NCBI GenBank assembly: GCA_959022495.1 | Contig: CAUEYX010000030.1 | Coordinates: 1 to 36,321 of the forward strand | Length of the DNA stretch: 36,321 nucleotides | DNA from: an uncultured Lachnospiraceae bacterium | GTDB lineage: Bacteria > Bacillota > Clostridia > Lachnospirales > Lachnospiraceae | Direction: 5' to 3' | Part shown: piece after piece, positions 7,385 through 15,635 of the stretch | Layout of the letters: each line of letters begins with the position of its first letter | Position numbering within the stretch: position 1 is the first letter of the stretch | The notes under the pieces: model-generated | What the model saw: the letters and a program-made list of their open reading frames with translations, nothing else | Told to the model about the DNA's origin: nothing | The model's database searches: none | Made by a program: the position numbers and the translations under genes

Positions 7385-8482
7385 ATGAAAAGACGGATGA
7401 GAAAGCTGTGGGGGCTTTTGATGGCGTTCACTTTAACGGCAGGTCTGGCATACAATGTAAATGCGGTTACGCTCAATGACGCACAGCAGAAAGCGGATGA
7501 ACTGAATGATCAGAAGGATGCAGCGGAGGCGGAGAAAGCATCCCTGTCAGAAAAACTGGATACCATTATCAAGGACATGCAGGACACACAGGCAAAGCTT
7601 ACGGACAAAGAAGCTGAAGTTGAAGCAGTGGAAAATGAATTGGTCCAGGCCCAGGTCGATGCCAATGACCAGTACGAGTGCATGAAAGTGCGTATAAAGT
7701 ACATGTATGAGAGCGGCGGCAATCAGCTTTTCCAGGTCCTGATGGAAAGTAAGAATATGGGAGAATTCCTTAATAAAGCAGAGTATGTTTCCCAGATTTC
7801 TGAATATGATAGAAATGAACTGATCCGGTATCAGGATACCGTCAAAGAAGTAGAGGATAAGGAAAAGAAAGTACAGAAAGAGTATGAAGAGCTGAATGCG
7901 CTTCAGACGGATTTAGTCACTCAGCAGGGAGAAGTGCAGGCACTGCTCGACAGTAATGAGGCAGAGCTTTCCGATATCCAGAACAAGATTAACGAAAATT
8001 CCGCTGTCCTCGCACAGCTCCAGGCCGCGGCTCTTGAAGCGGATCGGCTCCGTGGAGAAGGAGGTACCTGGCTGGAAGGCGGCGGGATCGTGGTCAGCGG
8101 AAATGGATTTTTTACACATCCCTGTCCGAATTATACAATGCAGACGAGTTACTTTGGAGAGATCCGTGAGTTTGAAGTGGGCGGACATAAAGGAAATGAT
8201 TATGCGGCGCCTACAGGAACGCCGACTTACGCGGCGGCAGCCGGAACGGTTATAACGGCAAATTACAGCCCGAGCGCGGGAAACTGGGTAGTGATTAATC
8301 ACGGAAACGGTCTGGTGACGAAATACATGCATCATAGCGCTCTATGCGTGGTATCAGGACAGTACGTGGAAAAGGGGCAGCAGATCGGATATGTGGGAAG
8401 CACAGGACAGTCAACAGGTCCGCATCTTCATTTCCAGGTAGAAGTAAATGGTGTTGCCGTAAGCCCGGATACATATTTGTGA
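7385..8482 (+). CDS. Coiled-coil M23 peptidoglycan hydrolase, FtsEX partner
   Basis: A 365-residue secreted protein. It has a signal peptide (residues 1-27, cleavage likely after NVNA), then a long coiled coil (about 30-225) rich in glutamate, glutamine and leucine heptads, then a LytM/M23 domain (about 245-365). The zinc ligands are intact: HKGND for the H-x-x-x-D motif and HLHF near the C-terminus. This differs from EnvC, whose M23 domain is inactive, and from streptococcal PcsB, which uses a CHAP domain. It starts ten bases after ftsX with AGGAGG before the ATG. The inferred role is septal or peripheral wall cutting activated through FtsX. Confidence 0.93.
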   Translation: MKRRMRKLWGLLMAFTLTAGLAYNVNAVTLNDAQQKADELNDQKDAAEAEKASLSEKLDTIIKDMQDTQAKLTDKEAEVEAVENELVQAQVDANDQYECMKVRIKYMYESGGNQLFQVLMESKNMGEFLNKAEYVSQISEYDRNELIRYQDTVKEVEDKEKKVQKEYEELNALQTDLVTQQGEVQALLDSNEAELSDIQNKINENSAVLAQLQAAALEADRLRGEGGTWLEGGGIVVSGNGFFTHPCPNYTMQTSYFGEIREFEVGGHKGNDYAAPTGTPTYAAAAGTVITANYSPSAGNWVVINHGNGLVTKYMHHSALCVVSGQYVEKGQQIGYVGSTGQSTGPHLHFQVEVNGVAVSPDTYL

Positions 8483-8587
8483 TACATAACAGCATGACAG
8501 TGCTGTATAACTTTCAGCGGCCGCTGCCGAAAATGAATTACATTGACGGTCAGCAGGAGGCGGTGAAGGCCTGATAAAATGAGGGAG

Positions 8588-8624
8588 GACAAAGCGGAAG
8601 GAGCGTTCTGCTTTGTCTTTTCTT
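8588..8624 (+). terminator. Rho-independent terminator of the ftsEX operon
   Basis: GACAAAGCGGAA (8588-8599) pairs with TTCTGCTTTGTC (8606-8617) with one internal mismatch and is followed by TTTTCTT. It separates the hydrolase gene from the S41 protease gene. Confidence 0.85.
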
Positions 8625-8665
8625 GTAGATAGAACACAATAAACAGAAAATGGAGAAAGACAGTT

Positions 8666-9889
8666 ATGGATTGGGAAACAGAGAAGAAATCACGGACAAA
8701 GAGGTTCTGGCTTGGAGTGTTTGTCGGATTCCTGGCGGCAGTATTTATCCTCGGGGGAGTGTGGAGCGTCTGGCGGATCGGCGGGTTGATGTTCAGGGGA
8801 GATTTTACTTCCGGCAGGATTTCCGAGCAGGATGTGGAAGATAAACTGGATCAGATCAACGGCCTAATTCAAGAGTATTATCTGTATGAAGATGAGATAG
8901 ACCAGGATGCTTTGATCGATGGAATCTATTCGGGGTATGCCAGTGCGCTGGGAGATCCTTATACAGAGTATTATGACAAAGAGGAGACGCAGGCGCTGCT
9001 GGAGACAACCAGCGGGGAATTCTCCGGTATCGGCGCTACAATGTCTATAAATGTGGACAGCGCAGAGATTACGATTGTAAATGTTTACAAAGATTCTCCT
9101 GCTGATCAGGCGGGGATCAAGGAAGGGGATGTCCTTTACCAGGTAGATGGGAAGGATACCGCCGGGGAGGATCTGGACACTGTGGTCTCCTGGATTAAGG
9201 GGGAGCGGGGAACAGATGTGGAGCTGTGTGTCATAAGAGACGGAGAAGAAATTAAGATAACGGCTACCCGGGATATCATAGAAATACAGACTGTTGACTA
9301 TGAGATGAAGGACAGCCAGATCGGATATATTGTGGTCAGCGAGTTTGACGACGTGACTTACGACCAGTTCGAAGCGGCGCTGGAGGATTTAGAATCACAG
9401 GGAATGCAGGGGCTGGTGATTGACCTGAGAGGGAATCCGGGCGGCAATCTCTCCACGGTGACAGATATGCTGAAGCTTCTGCTGCCGGAGGGGCCGATTG
9501 TCTCTACAAAGGATAAGTACGGCAATACGGATGAGATTACCTGTGACGGTTCCCACGAATTTACCAAGCCGCTCGCAGTCTTAGTCAATCAATACAGTGC
9601 CAGCGCGTCTGAGATTTTCAGCGGCGCGGTCCAGGACTACGGTGTGGGGCAGATCGTGGGGATGACCACCTATGGGAAAGGTGTCGTACAGCAGCTCATG
9701 GATCTGGGAGACGGCACCTATCTGAAAGTAACCATAGCGGAATACTATACACCCAGCGGCAGGAGCATAAATGGTGTCGGTGTAGTCCCGGACGTGGAAG
9801 TAGAGTACGCGTATGACACAGAGAACCCGGAGGCGGATAATCAGCTTCAGAAGGCATTGGAAGTCGTGCGGGGAGAGATCAGCGGATAA
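8666..9889 (+). CDS. S41 family carboxy-terminal processing protease (CtpA-like)
   Basis: A 407-residue membrane-anchored serine protease. One N-terminal membrane segment (about 13-35) is followed by a helical region. A PDZ domain (about 100-190) has GIGATMSINVD and SPADQAGIKEGDVLY. The S41 catalytic domain has NPGGNLSTV, the serine in QYSASASEIFSGA, and the lysine in TTYGKGVVQ, the usual Ser-Lys dyad. The end VVPDVEVEY is typical of the family. It acts outside the membrane, trimming C-termini of exported proteins. CtpA homologues often regulate wall hydrolases, which would fit the M23 protein just upstream. GGAG nine bases before ATG 8666 supports the start. A strong terminator follows. Confidence 0.95.
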   Translation: MDWETEKKSRTKRFWLGVFVGFLAAVFILGGVWSVWRIGGLMFRGDFTSGRISEQDVEDKLDQINGLIQEYYLYEDEIDQDALIDGIYSGYASALGDPYTEYYDKEETQALLETTSGEFSGIGATMSINVDSAEITIVNVYKDSPADQAGIKEGDVLYQVDGKDTAGEDLDTVVSWIKGERGTDVELCVIRDGEEIKITATRDIIEIQTVDYEMKDSQIGYIVVSEFDDVTYDQFEAALEDLESQGMQGLVIDLRGNPGGNLSTVTDMLKLLLPEGPIVSTKDKYGNTDEITCDGSHEFTKPLAVLVNQYSASASEIFSGAVQDYGVGQIVGMTTYGKGVVQQLMDLGDGTYLKVTIAEYYTPSGRSINGVGVVPDVEVEYAYDTENPEADNQLQKALEVVRGEISG

Positions 9890-9956
9890 GCGTATGAGGC
9901 GGCGCCCAGGCAGGGAAAGCGGATTAGGACGGACATGATTTTTACAGGGAACAGAC

Positions 9957-10000
9957 AAGGAAGAGACGAACGAGGTTGTCGAAAGTCTCTTCCTTTTATT
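9957..10000 (+). terminator. Rho-independent terminator after ctpA
   Basis: AAGGAAGAGAC (9957-9967) pairs perfectly with GTCTCTTCCTT (9985-9995) and is followed by TTATTTG. It marks the boundary to the AT-rich island of opposite orientation. Confidence 0.85.
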
Positions 10001-10057
10001 TGTTATCAGTTGAAAGCTGTTTCCTCCATGGTTTTTGCGGCGCGGGTTGTTTCAGCA

Positions 10058-10696
10058 TCAATAACGGATGATGTAAGCCCAATTGGAGTCATAGTATTTG
10101 ATAGATTTGTAACCTTTTTCCAGAAATGTCGGATTATATTCATTGGGATGTTCCAGATAATCTTTCATCTTTTCATCTGAAAAATAGATGTACCCTTCCT
10201 CGTCAAAAAATGTCGCCCTGGTAGGAAAATAGATCAGTATACTGTCTCCTATCTTCTTATATTCATACTTCCCGGACTGAGATAAGAAGAAATACCTCGC
10301 ATCACTTCTTTCTTGTGTAAAAATATTTATTAGATCTTCCGTATTTTGGACGGAAGGATCATCTCGTATTTTTTCCACTTGATTTTCATATGCCCCGCGT
10401 ACAAAATGGAAACGCAGTATTTCCCAGTTTACATAGCAGGGATACCAGTATAAACAAAAGATTACAGCCATATAGCATAAGGAAGCAGCGAATAAATGGT
10501 ATTTTTTGACGACTGCAGAAACGACTGCAGAAATCAAAAAAACAACAAACATAAACATCCGTACAATATGCAGGGTAAACAGGCTGAATAGCAATAAACT
10601 AAACAGCAGAATATGAATTACTGCCGAGTATACTTTCCGCGTGCTTTTAGGTGGCAGGGTTATCATAGTATCCTTCGTCAATTGCTGGCCAATCAT
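10058..10696 (-). CDS. Membrane protein of unknown function, overlapping the toxin-like gene
   Basis: I do not recognise this protein. It has 212 residues from ATG 10696 (GTG 10732 is in frame and would add 12). Hydrophobic segments follow one another from about residues 23 to 85, giving three or four membrane helices. A hydrophilic C-terminal domain of about 110 residues ends in IKYYDSNWAYIIRY. A GGAGGAGGAG stretch lies 15 bases before ATG 10696, so the start is uncertain. The gene begins inside the preceding secreted toxin-like gene by about 50 bases, in another frame, so they are translated together. A paired role, possibly immunity or export of the toxin, is a guess from position only. 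AT-rich composition matches the island. Confidence 0.7.
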   Translation of the reverse strand: MIGQQLTKDTMITLPPKSTRKVYSAVIHILLFSLLLFSLFTLHIVRMFMFVVFLISAVVSAVVKKYHLFAASLCYMAVIFCLYWYPCYVNWEILRFHFVRGAYENQVEKIRDDPSVQNTEDLINIFTQERSDARYFFLSQSGKYEYKKIGDSILIYFPTRATFFDEEGYIYFSDEKMKDYLEHPNEYNPTFLEKGYKSIKYYDSNWAYIIRY

Positions 10697-11516
10697 GCTG
10701 ATCTTTTTCAACTCCTCCTCCAACTGCTGCACTGCCCAAGTGCAGAATTGCTAAAGAAAACAAATCCGCTCCGGTATAACCATAATTATAATTCCCTATA
10801 TATTCTGCAGTTCTATGAATATTTGTTCCTCCGGCGTATGTACAGCAGAAGGTTTTTCCCTTATATAAAGGTTGAATCTTATAATCCCAAGCCCCACCTT
10901 CGCAAACAAGGCTAACCCAATATGCGACAGTAAGGGTATACGCATTACCGCCAGGCAGTCCTGAAGCATTTGCTCTAAACTGCAAAATAGTGTGCCGATT
11001 ATTTTGTACTAAAATATCTAAGTGAAGACCTTCTAAGCTACAGTGCGCACCACTAAATAGGGAAAAGCTTTCCGGATATGTATTAGTCTGATTATAAATA
11101 TCAGTTTGATATTCTTTTAATAATTGCAAAGATTCCTCAGTTATTTTTAAATTTGAAACAGTTATTGTTTTTGGGTCGACTTTGATTAATTTTACGTCAA
11201 CTAATTCATTGCAGAAGATCACAGAATCCATAAGTTGGTTACATTCTGTTGTGGTTAAGAAATTTGATATGGATTCGTCAATAACGACATGCCCACTGTT
11301 GTTTACGGAAAGACATCCTTCGGCAGTTGCTTTGGCCCAGAGACCTTGGGTAAAACTGTTTTCAGGAAAATTTCTTTCACCAGATTCTTTTTCAATTATA
11401 GCATTGAGAGCATCTAAGTCAATACTTTCAGATTTAACATCGGAAGCAAATACATTTATACATTGAAAAATGGAAATTAAAATACAAATTAATATACTGC
11501 TTATCTTTTTTTTCAT
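10647..11516 (-). CDS. Secreted protein with polymorphic toxin type 44-like C-terminus
   Basis: A 289-residue protein with a clear signal peptide (residues 1-24, MKKKISSILICILISIFQ followed by CINVFA). The middle region is not recognised. The C-terminal 110 residues, with WVSLVCEGGAWDYKIQ, AEYIGNYNYGYTGADLF and DWPAIDEGYYD, resemble my recollection of the polymorphic toxin type 44 family (GG-x-WDYK, GN-x-x-YGY-x-G, DWP). That family is a predicted toxin domain, probably nuclease-like. No homology search could be run, so this is moderate. AGAGGAG nine bases before ATG 11516 supports the start. It shares an AT-rich island with no mobility genes. The membrane protein gene overlaps its 3' end. 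Confidence 0.65.
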   Translation of the reverse strand: MKKKISSILICILISIFQCINVFASDVKSESIDLDALNAIIEKESGERNFPENSFTQGLWAKATAEGCLSVNNSGHVVIDESISNFLTTTECNQLMDSVIFCNELVDVKLIKVDPKTITVSNLKITEESLQLLKEYQTDIYNQTNTYPESFSLFSGAHCSLEGLHLDILVQNNRHTILQFRANASGLPGGNAYTLTVAYWVSLVCEGGAWDYKIQPLYKGKTFCCTYAGGTNIHRTAEYIGNYNYGYTGADLFSLAILHLGSAAVGGGVEKDQHDWPAIDEGYYDNPAT

Positions 11517-11648
11517 GATTGGAACTCCTCTCTACTATGAAATAAATTAATTTTTAGATGTATACTCTATATTTAGTACAATGGGTTCATCTCCTTTTCT
11601 GTCTATTAATTGGTATATACGGAATTAATTCCTTTGGAAATTAAAATA

Positions 11649-11657
11649 TGGTATAAT
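11649..11657 (+). promoter_or_regulatory. Extended -10 promoter of the XRE membrane regulator
   Basis: TGG directly before TATAAT (11652-11657) is an extended -10 element 45 bases before the gene start. No good -35 box is visible, which is tolerated by extended -10 promoters. The rest of 11517-11702 is AT-rich and should also hold the divergent promoter of the secreted toxin-like gene. Confidence 0.6.
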
Positions 11658-11702
11658 GATTACACTAATTATTTTAAATAAATATATTTGAAAGAGGTCT
11701 GT

Positions 11703-12179
11703 ATGTTAGGAAATCATTTGAGAGAATTTCGTGAGTTGCATGGTCTATCACAAGAAGATGTTGCTAAAACTTTAAACGTTTCAAGGCAGGCTATATCTAA
11801 ATGGGAAAACAACCGAGCGTATCCAGATATAGAAAATTTGAAATTATTATCCCAACTTTACAATGTTTCGATTGATGAATTACTTAACAATACATCAAAA
11901 TCAAACGATCTGCCAAGAAATAATAGTTCCTGTGAAAATTCTAAGTATAATAGTAATTTTTTAACCATGCTTGTTTTGCTAGTTCTTTTGGTAACTTCGA
12001 CATTTGTTTCATTTATTGGATTTTTCGTATCTATTAGTGTAATGGTAAAATGTTTAAAAAAGAAATATTCACCAATATTTTACCTGGTTTGCGTCGTATG
12101 TTTTTTAATTAATTTATTAAACATTGTATTATTCATAAATAATGTGTGCTTACATATGGGAAGTATAACAATTCAATAA
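11703..12179 (+). CDS. XRE-family regulator with C-terminal membrane segments
   Basis: A 158-residue protein. Residues 1-62 form a classic helix-turn-helix of the XRE/Cro type (REFRELHGLSQEDVAKTLNV followed by SRQAISKWENNRAYPDIENL). A serine/asparagine-rich linker follows, then two hydrophobic helices (about 87-112 and 118-145). Such HTH-membrane fusions are common in Firmicutes next to small secreted or transport proteins. ATG 11703 is preceded by AAAGAGG at five to six bases; an upstream TTG at 11688 is less likely. It reads away from the secreted toxin-like gene and toward the second secreted protein gene, whose 3' end lies two bases beyond its stop. It is a plausible local regulator of the island. 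Confidence 0.85.
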   Translation: MLGNHLREFRELHGLSQEDVAKTLNVSRQAISKWENNRAYPDIENLKLLSQLYNVSIDELLNNTSKSNDLPRNNSSCENSKYNSNFLTMLVLLVLLVTSTFVSFIGFFVSISVMVKCLKKKYSPIFYLVCVVCFLINLLNIVLFINNVCLHMGSITIQ

Positions 12180-12181
12180 AA

Positions 12182-12655
12182 CTATAAAACAGAAACTTTA
12201 AGTTCTTTATTTACGATATTTGTGCGGACACCGGTAGCAATGTTCAATCCTCCAATTTTATAAATAAAGCTCATTGTTGCCTGTAGTGACGAATCTTTTT
12301 TTAAGATACTTGAGTAAATTTGCCCATTATAACAAATGTAATATGGAGAATTAACTGATTTAATATAATTGTTTTGTATTACAAGATTATATCCGGCTTC
12401 CCATGCTAAAGGAGAATTGTAAGATACTTTATAGGTCCTATTTTCAAGAGTTCGTGTTAAGCAGGGCACTTCTGAAATAGTTATAGATATTACGCTGCCT
12501 GATGAATGTTGCAATGTAAAAGTTTGAGTCCCTCCAATTAGGGTGTCATAAATACACTCGCTTTGGTAAGTTTTTGCAAAAGCAGGTGTAGTTTTTATTA
12601 AAATAATCACCAAAGCAATAAAACTTGATAGGATTGTTTTTTTAAATTTTTTCAT
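12182..12655 (-). CDS. Small secreted protein of unknown function
   Basis: A 157-residue protein that I do not recognise. ATG 12655 is chosen because AAAGGAGG lies eight bases upstream and because the protein then starts with a proper signal peptide (MKKFKKTILSSFIALVIILI followed by KTTPAFA). The mature part is about 130 residues, mostly polar with beta-strand character, with two cysteines in SECIYD and SEVPCLTR and a third in YYICYN. It is convergent with the XRE-membrane regulator. Codon and base use is AT-rich like the rest of the island and unlike clpB to the right. Confidence 0.75.
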   Translation of the reverse strand: MKKFKKTILSSFIALVIILIKTTPAFAKTYQSECIYDTLIGGTQTFTLQHSSGSVISITISEVPCLTRTLENRTYKVSYNSPLAWEAGYNLVIQNNYIKSVNSPYYICYNGQIYSSILKKDSSLQATMSFIYKIGGLNIATGVRTNIVNKELKVSVL

Positions 12656-12881
12656 TTTGCGCATCCTCCTTTGATTTCTTGAGTTTATATTGTCATAGAA
12701 GTACGTTGTTCGCAAGAAACTACTGGTTGCATAATGTAAACAGTTGATTACGACATTCCAGAATAAGAGAAAATTGGGTTTTTTATATTTACTGGATTTG
12801 GGAATGTTCGGATAGACTAAGCTATGACAATTTTATGAAATAGCAATATAAAGGCAGTGTATAAATTTGTATTCGTACAAA

Positions 12882-12924
12882 TTAGCACTCAATGCTTGAC
12901 ATGGCTAACAATACTTGCTATATT
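12882..12924 (+). promoter_or_regulatory. clpB promoter overlapped by a CIRCE-like HrcA operator
   Basis: TTAGCACTC at 12882-12890, a nine-base spacer, and CATGGCTAA at 12900-12908 form a CIRCE-like element. The left arm is perfect and the right arm matches 6 of 9 positions of GAGTGCTAA. TTGACA at 12896-12901, 17 bases and TATATT at 12919-12924 make a SigA promoter whose -35 box sits inside the operator. HrcA repression with heat induction is the expected control. The region 12720-12880 upstream holds nothing else I can identify. Confidence 0.75.
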
Positions 12925-13023
12925 GCTAGTAGAACACAAGAAAAAATGTGTCTTGCAGTCTGCCGGGAAGCGGGGAGTGTTTTTGACAGTTTTCCGGGCA
13001 GAGATATGAAGGAGGGAATCACC

Positions 13024-15627
13024 ATGAATATTAATAAATTTACACAGAATTCTCTTCAGGCTGTTCAGAACTGTGAGAAGATTGCCGCGGACAACGGCAA
13101 TCAGGAGCTGGCGCAGGAGCATCTGCTCTACGCGCTGCTTGTGCAGGATGACAGTCTGATTCTAAAATTACTTGAAAAGATGAGCATCCAGGGCCAGCTC
13201 TTCATTGACAGAGTGGAGCAGGCGATCGCGAAGCGGCCGAAAGTCCAGGGCGGTCAGGCTTATGTGGGACAGGAGCTCAACAATGTCCTCATCCACGCGG
13301 AAGATGAGGCGAAACAGATGGGAGACGAGTATGTATCTGTCGAGCATTTGTTTCTTTCCCTGTTAAAATATGCAGGCAGAGATATGAAACAGATCTTCCG
13401 GGAGTTCGGCATCAGCCGCGAGGGCTTCCTCCACGCGCTGTCAACTGTCAGGGGAAACCAGCGGGTGACCAGCGACAATCCGGAAGCAACGTATGATACA
13501 CTGAATAAATACGGGCAGGATCTTGTGGAGCGCGCAAGGGATCAGAAGCTTGATCCGGTGATCGGGCGTGACGAGGAGATACGCAACGTAATCCGCATCC
13601 TTTCCCGCAAGACAAAAAACAACCCGGTGCTCATCGGTGAGCCCGGTGTAGGAAAGACAGCGGTTGTGGAAGGGCTGGCCCAGAGGATTGTCAGCGGTGA
13701 TGTGCCGGAAGGACTGAAAGAGAAGACGATCTTTTCCCTTGACATGGGTGCTCTTGTAGCGGGGGCGAAATACCGCGGAGAGTTTGAGGAACGTCTGAAA
13801 GCGGTTCTTGAGGAAGTGAAGAACAGCGAGGGCAGGATTATCCTGTTTATTGACGAGCTGCATACGATTGTGGGCGCGGGCAAGACAGACGGCGCCATGG
13901 ACGCGGGAAATATGTTGAAACCCATGCTGGCGCGGGGAGAACTTCACTGTATCGGAGCGACAACGCTGGATGAATACCGCCAGTATATTGAGAAAGACGC
14001 CGCGCTGGAAAGGCGTTTCCAACCGGTTATGGTGGAGGAGCCCACAGTGGAAGACGCGATTTCTATCTTAAGAGGCCTGAAAGAGCGCTATGAGGTCTTC
14101 CACGGGGTCAAGATTACGGACAGCGCCCTTGTGGCGTCGGCGGTATTGTCGAACCGCTATATCTCCGACCGTTTCCTGCCGGATAAAGCCATTGACCTGG
14201 TGGATGAGGCGTGCGCCCTGATTAAAACGGAGCTGGACTCTATGCCCACGGAGCTCGATGAGCTGAGGCGGCGGGTGATGCAGCTGGAGATTGAGGAGGA
14301 AGCCCTGAAGAAAGAGGACGACCGTCTGAGCAGGGAGCGCCTGGAACACCTGCAGGAAGAGCTTGCAGGCCTGAAAGAAGAATACGCCGGAAAGAAAGTG
14401 CAGTGGGAGAATGAGAAGACTTCCGTGGAACATGTGCAGAAGATTCGCGAAGAAATCGAGCAGGTCAATAAAGATATCCAGAAGGCACAGAGGGAGTATG
14501 ACCTGAATAAAGCGGCAGAGCTTCAGTACGGCCGGCTCCCGCAGTTACAGAAACAGCTGGAGGAAGAGGAAGAGAAAGTAAAAGCCAAGGACCTGTCCCT
14601 TGTCCATGAGGCAGTGACAGATGAGGAGATTGCCCGCATTGTTTCCCGCTGGACGGGAATCCCGGTGGCGAAGCTCAATGAGAGCGAGAGAAACAAGACC
14701 CTTCATCTGGCGGATGAACTGCACAAGAGAGTGGTCGGACAGGACGAGGGGGTAGAGCTTGTGACGGAGGCGATTATCCGCTCCAAAGCGGGGATCAAGG
14801 ACCCCAGCAGACCCATCGGCTCTTTCCTGTTCCTGGGGCCCACCGGTGTGGGCAAGACGGAACTTGCCAAGGCGCTTGCGCAGAGTTTGTTTGACGATGA
14901 AAATAATATGGTGCGTATCGATATGAGTGAGTATATGGAGAAATACTCCGTTTCCAGGCTGATCGGAGCGCCACCGGGATATGTGGGCTACGACGAGGGC
15001 GGACAGCTTACGGAGGCGGTCAGGAGAAAGCCCTACTCTGTGGTATTATTTGACGAAGTGGAGAAAGCACATCCCGATGTGTTCAATGTGCTTCTCCAGG
15101 TGCTTGATGACGGGCGCATCACAGACTCCCAGGGACGGACCGTGGACTTTAAAAATACGATCCTGATTATGACATCGAATATCGGCGCCAGTTATCTGCT
15201 GGAGGGGATAAGGGATGATGGCTCCATTGACGAGCGATGCCAGGAAATGGTTATGAATGACCTGCGGGCGCACTTCCGGCCGGAGTTTTTAAACCGTCTT
15301 GATGAGACGATCATGTTTAAACCATTGACGAAACAGAATATCCGTGCCATCATAGACTTATTAATAGCGGACGTCAACCGGCGCCTTGAGGAAAAGGAAT
15401 TGAGGGTTGAGCTGACCGAAGCGGCGAAGGACTTCGTGGTGGAGGGCGGCTATGATCCGATGTACGGCGCAAGGCCGCTGAAGAGATATCTGCAGAAGAA
15501 TGTGGAAACACTTGCCGCAAAGCTGATTCTTGCCGGAAACGCAGGCAGAGGAGACGTGATTCTGATTGACGCGGTGGACGGCAGGCTTGCCGCGGATATC
15601 AAAGGTCAGGTGGCTTCCGTGGAATAG
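13024..15627 (+). CDS. clpB: ATP-dependent disaggregase ClpB
   Basis: An 867-residue AAA+ chaperone with all ClpB parts. The Clp N-domain spans about 1-145. NBD1 has GEPGVGKTA at about 205-213 and the pore region AGAKYRGEFEER. The long coiled-coil middle domain (about 400-525) distinguishes ClpB from ClpC. NBD2 has GPTGVGKTEL from about 605 and the GYVGYDEGG pore loop. It rescues aggregated proteins together with DnaK. The true start is ATG 13024, preceded by AAGGAGG. The open frame extends upstream to 12892, but that part covers the promoter and operator. dinB follows after eight bases, an unusual pairing of heat-shock and translesion functions. Confidence 0.97.
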   Translation: MNINKFTQNSLQAVQNCEKIAADNGNQELAQEHLLYALLVQDDSLILKLLEKMSIQGQLFIDRVEQAIAKRPKVQGGQAYVGQELNNVLIHAEDEAKQMGDEYVSVEHLFLSLLKYAGRDMKQIFREFGISREGFLHALSTVRGNQRVTSDNPEATYDTLNKYGQDLVERARDQKLDPVIGRDEEIRNVIRILSRKTKNNPVLIGEPGVGKTAVVEGLAQRIVSGDVPEGLKEKTIFSLDMGALVAGAKYRGEFEERLKAVLEEVKNSEGRIILFIDELHTIVGAGKTDGAMDAGNMLKPMLARGELHCIGATTLDEYRQYIEKDAALERRFQPVMVEEPTVEDAISILRGLKERYEVFHGVKITDSALVASAVLSNRYISDRFLPDKAIDLVDEACALIKTELDSMPTELDELRRRVMQLEIEEEALKKEDDRLSRERLEHLQEELAGLKEEYAGKKVQWENEKTSVEHVQKIREEIEQVNKDIQKAQREYDLNKAAELQYGRLPQLQKQLEEEEEKVKAKDLSLVHEAVTDEEIARIVSRWTGIPVAKLNESERNKTLHLADELHKRVVGQDEGVELVTEAIIRSKAGIKDPSRPIGSFLFLGPTGVGKTELAKALAQSLFDDENNMVRIDMSEYMEKYSVSRLIGAPPGYVGYDEGGQLTEAVRRKPYSVVLFDEVEKAHPDVFNVLLQVLDDGRITDSQGRTVDFKNTILIMTSNIGASYLLEGIRDDGSIDERCQEMVMNDLRAHFRPEFLNRLDETIMFKPLTKQNIRAIIDLLIADVNRRLEEKELRVELTEAAKDFVVEGGYDPMYGARPLKRYLQKNVETLAAKLILAGNAGRGDVILIDAVDGRLAADIKGQVASVE

Positions 15628-15635
15628 GAGAACAC

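Noticed and set aside
12892..13023. N-terminal extension of clpB
   Set aside because: It would cover the CIRCE-like operator and promoter. ATG 13024 has AAGGAGG and the standard ClpB N-terminus.
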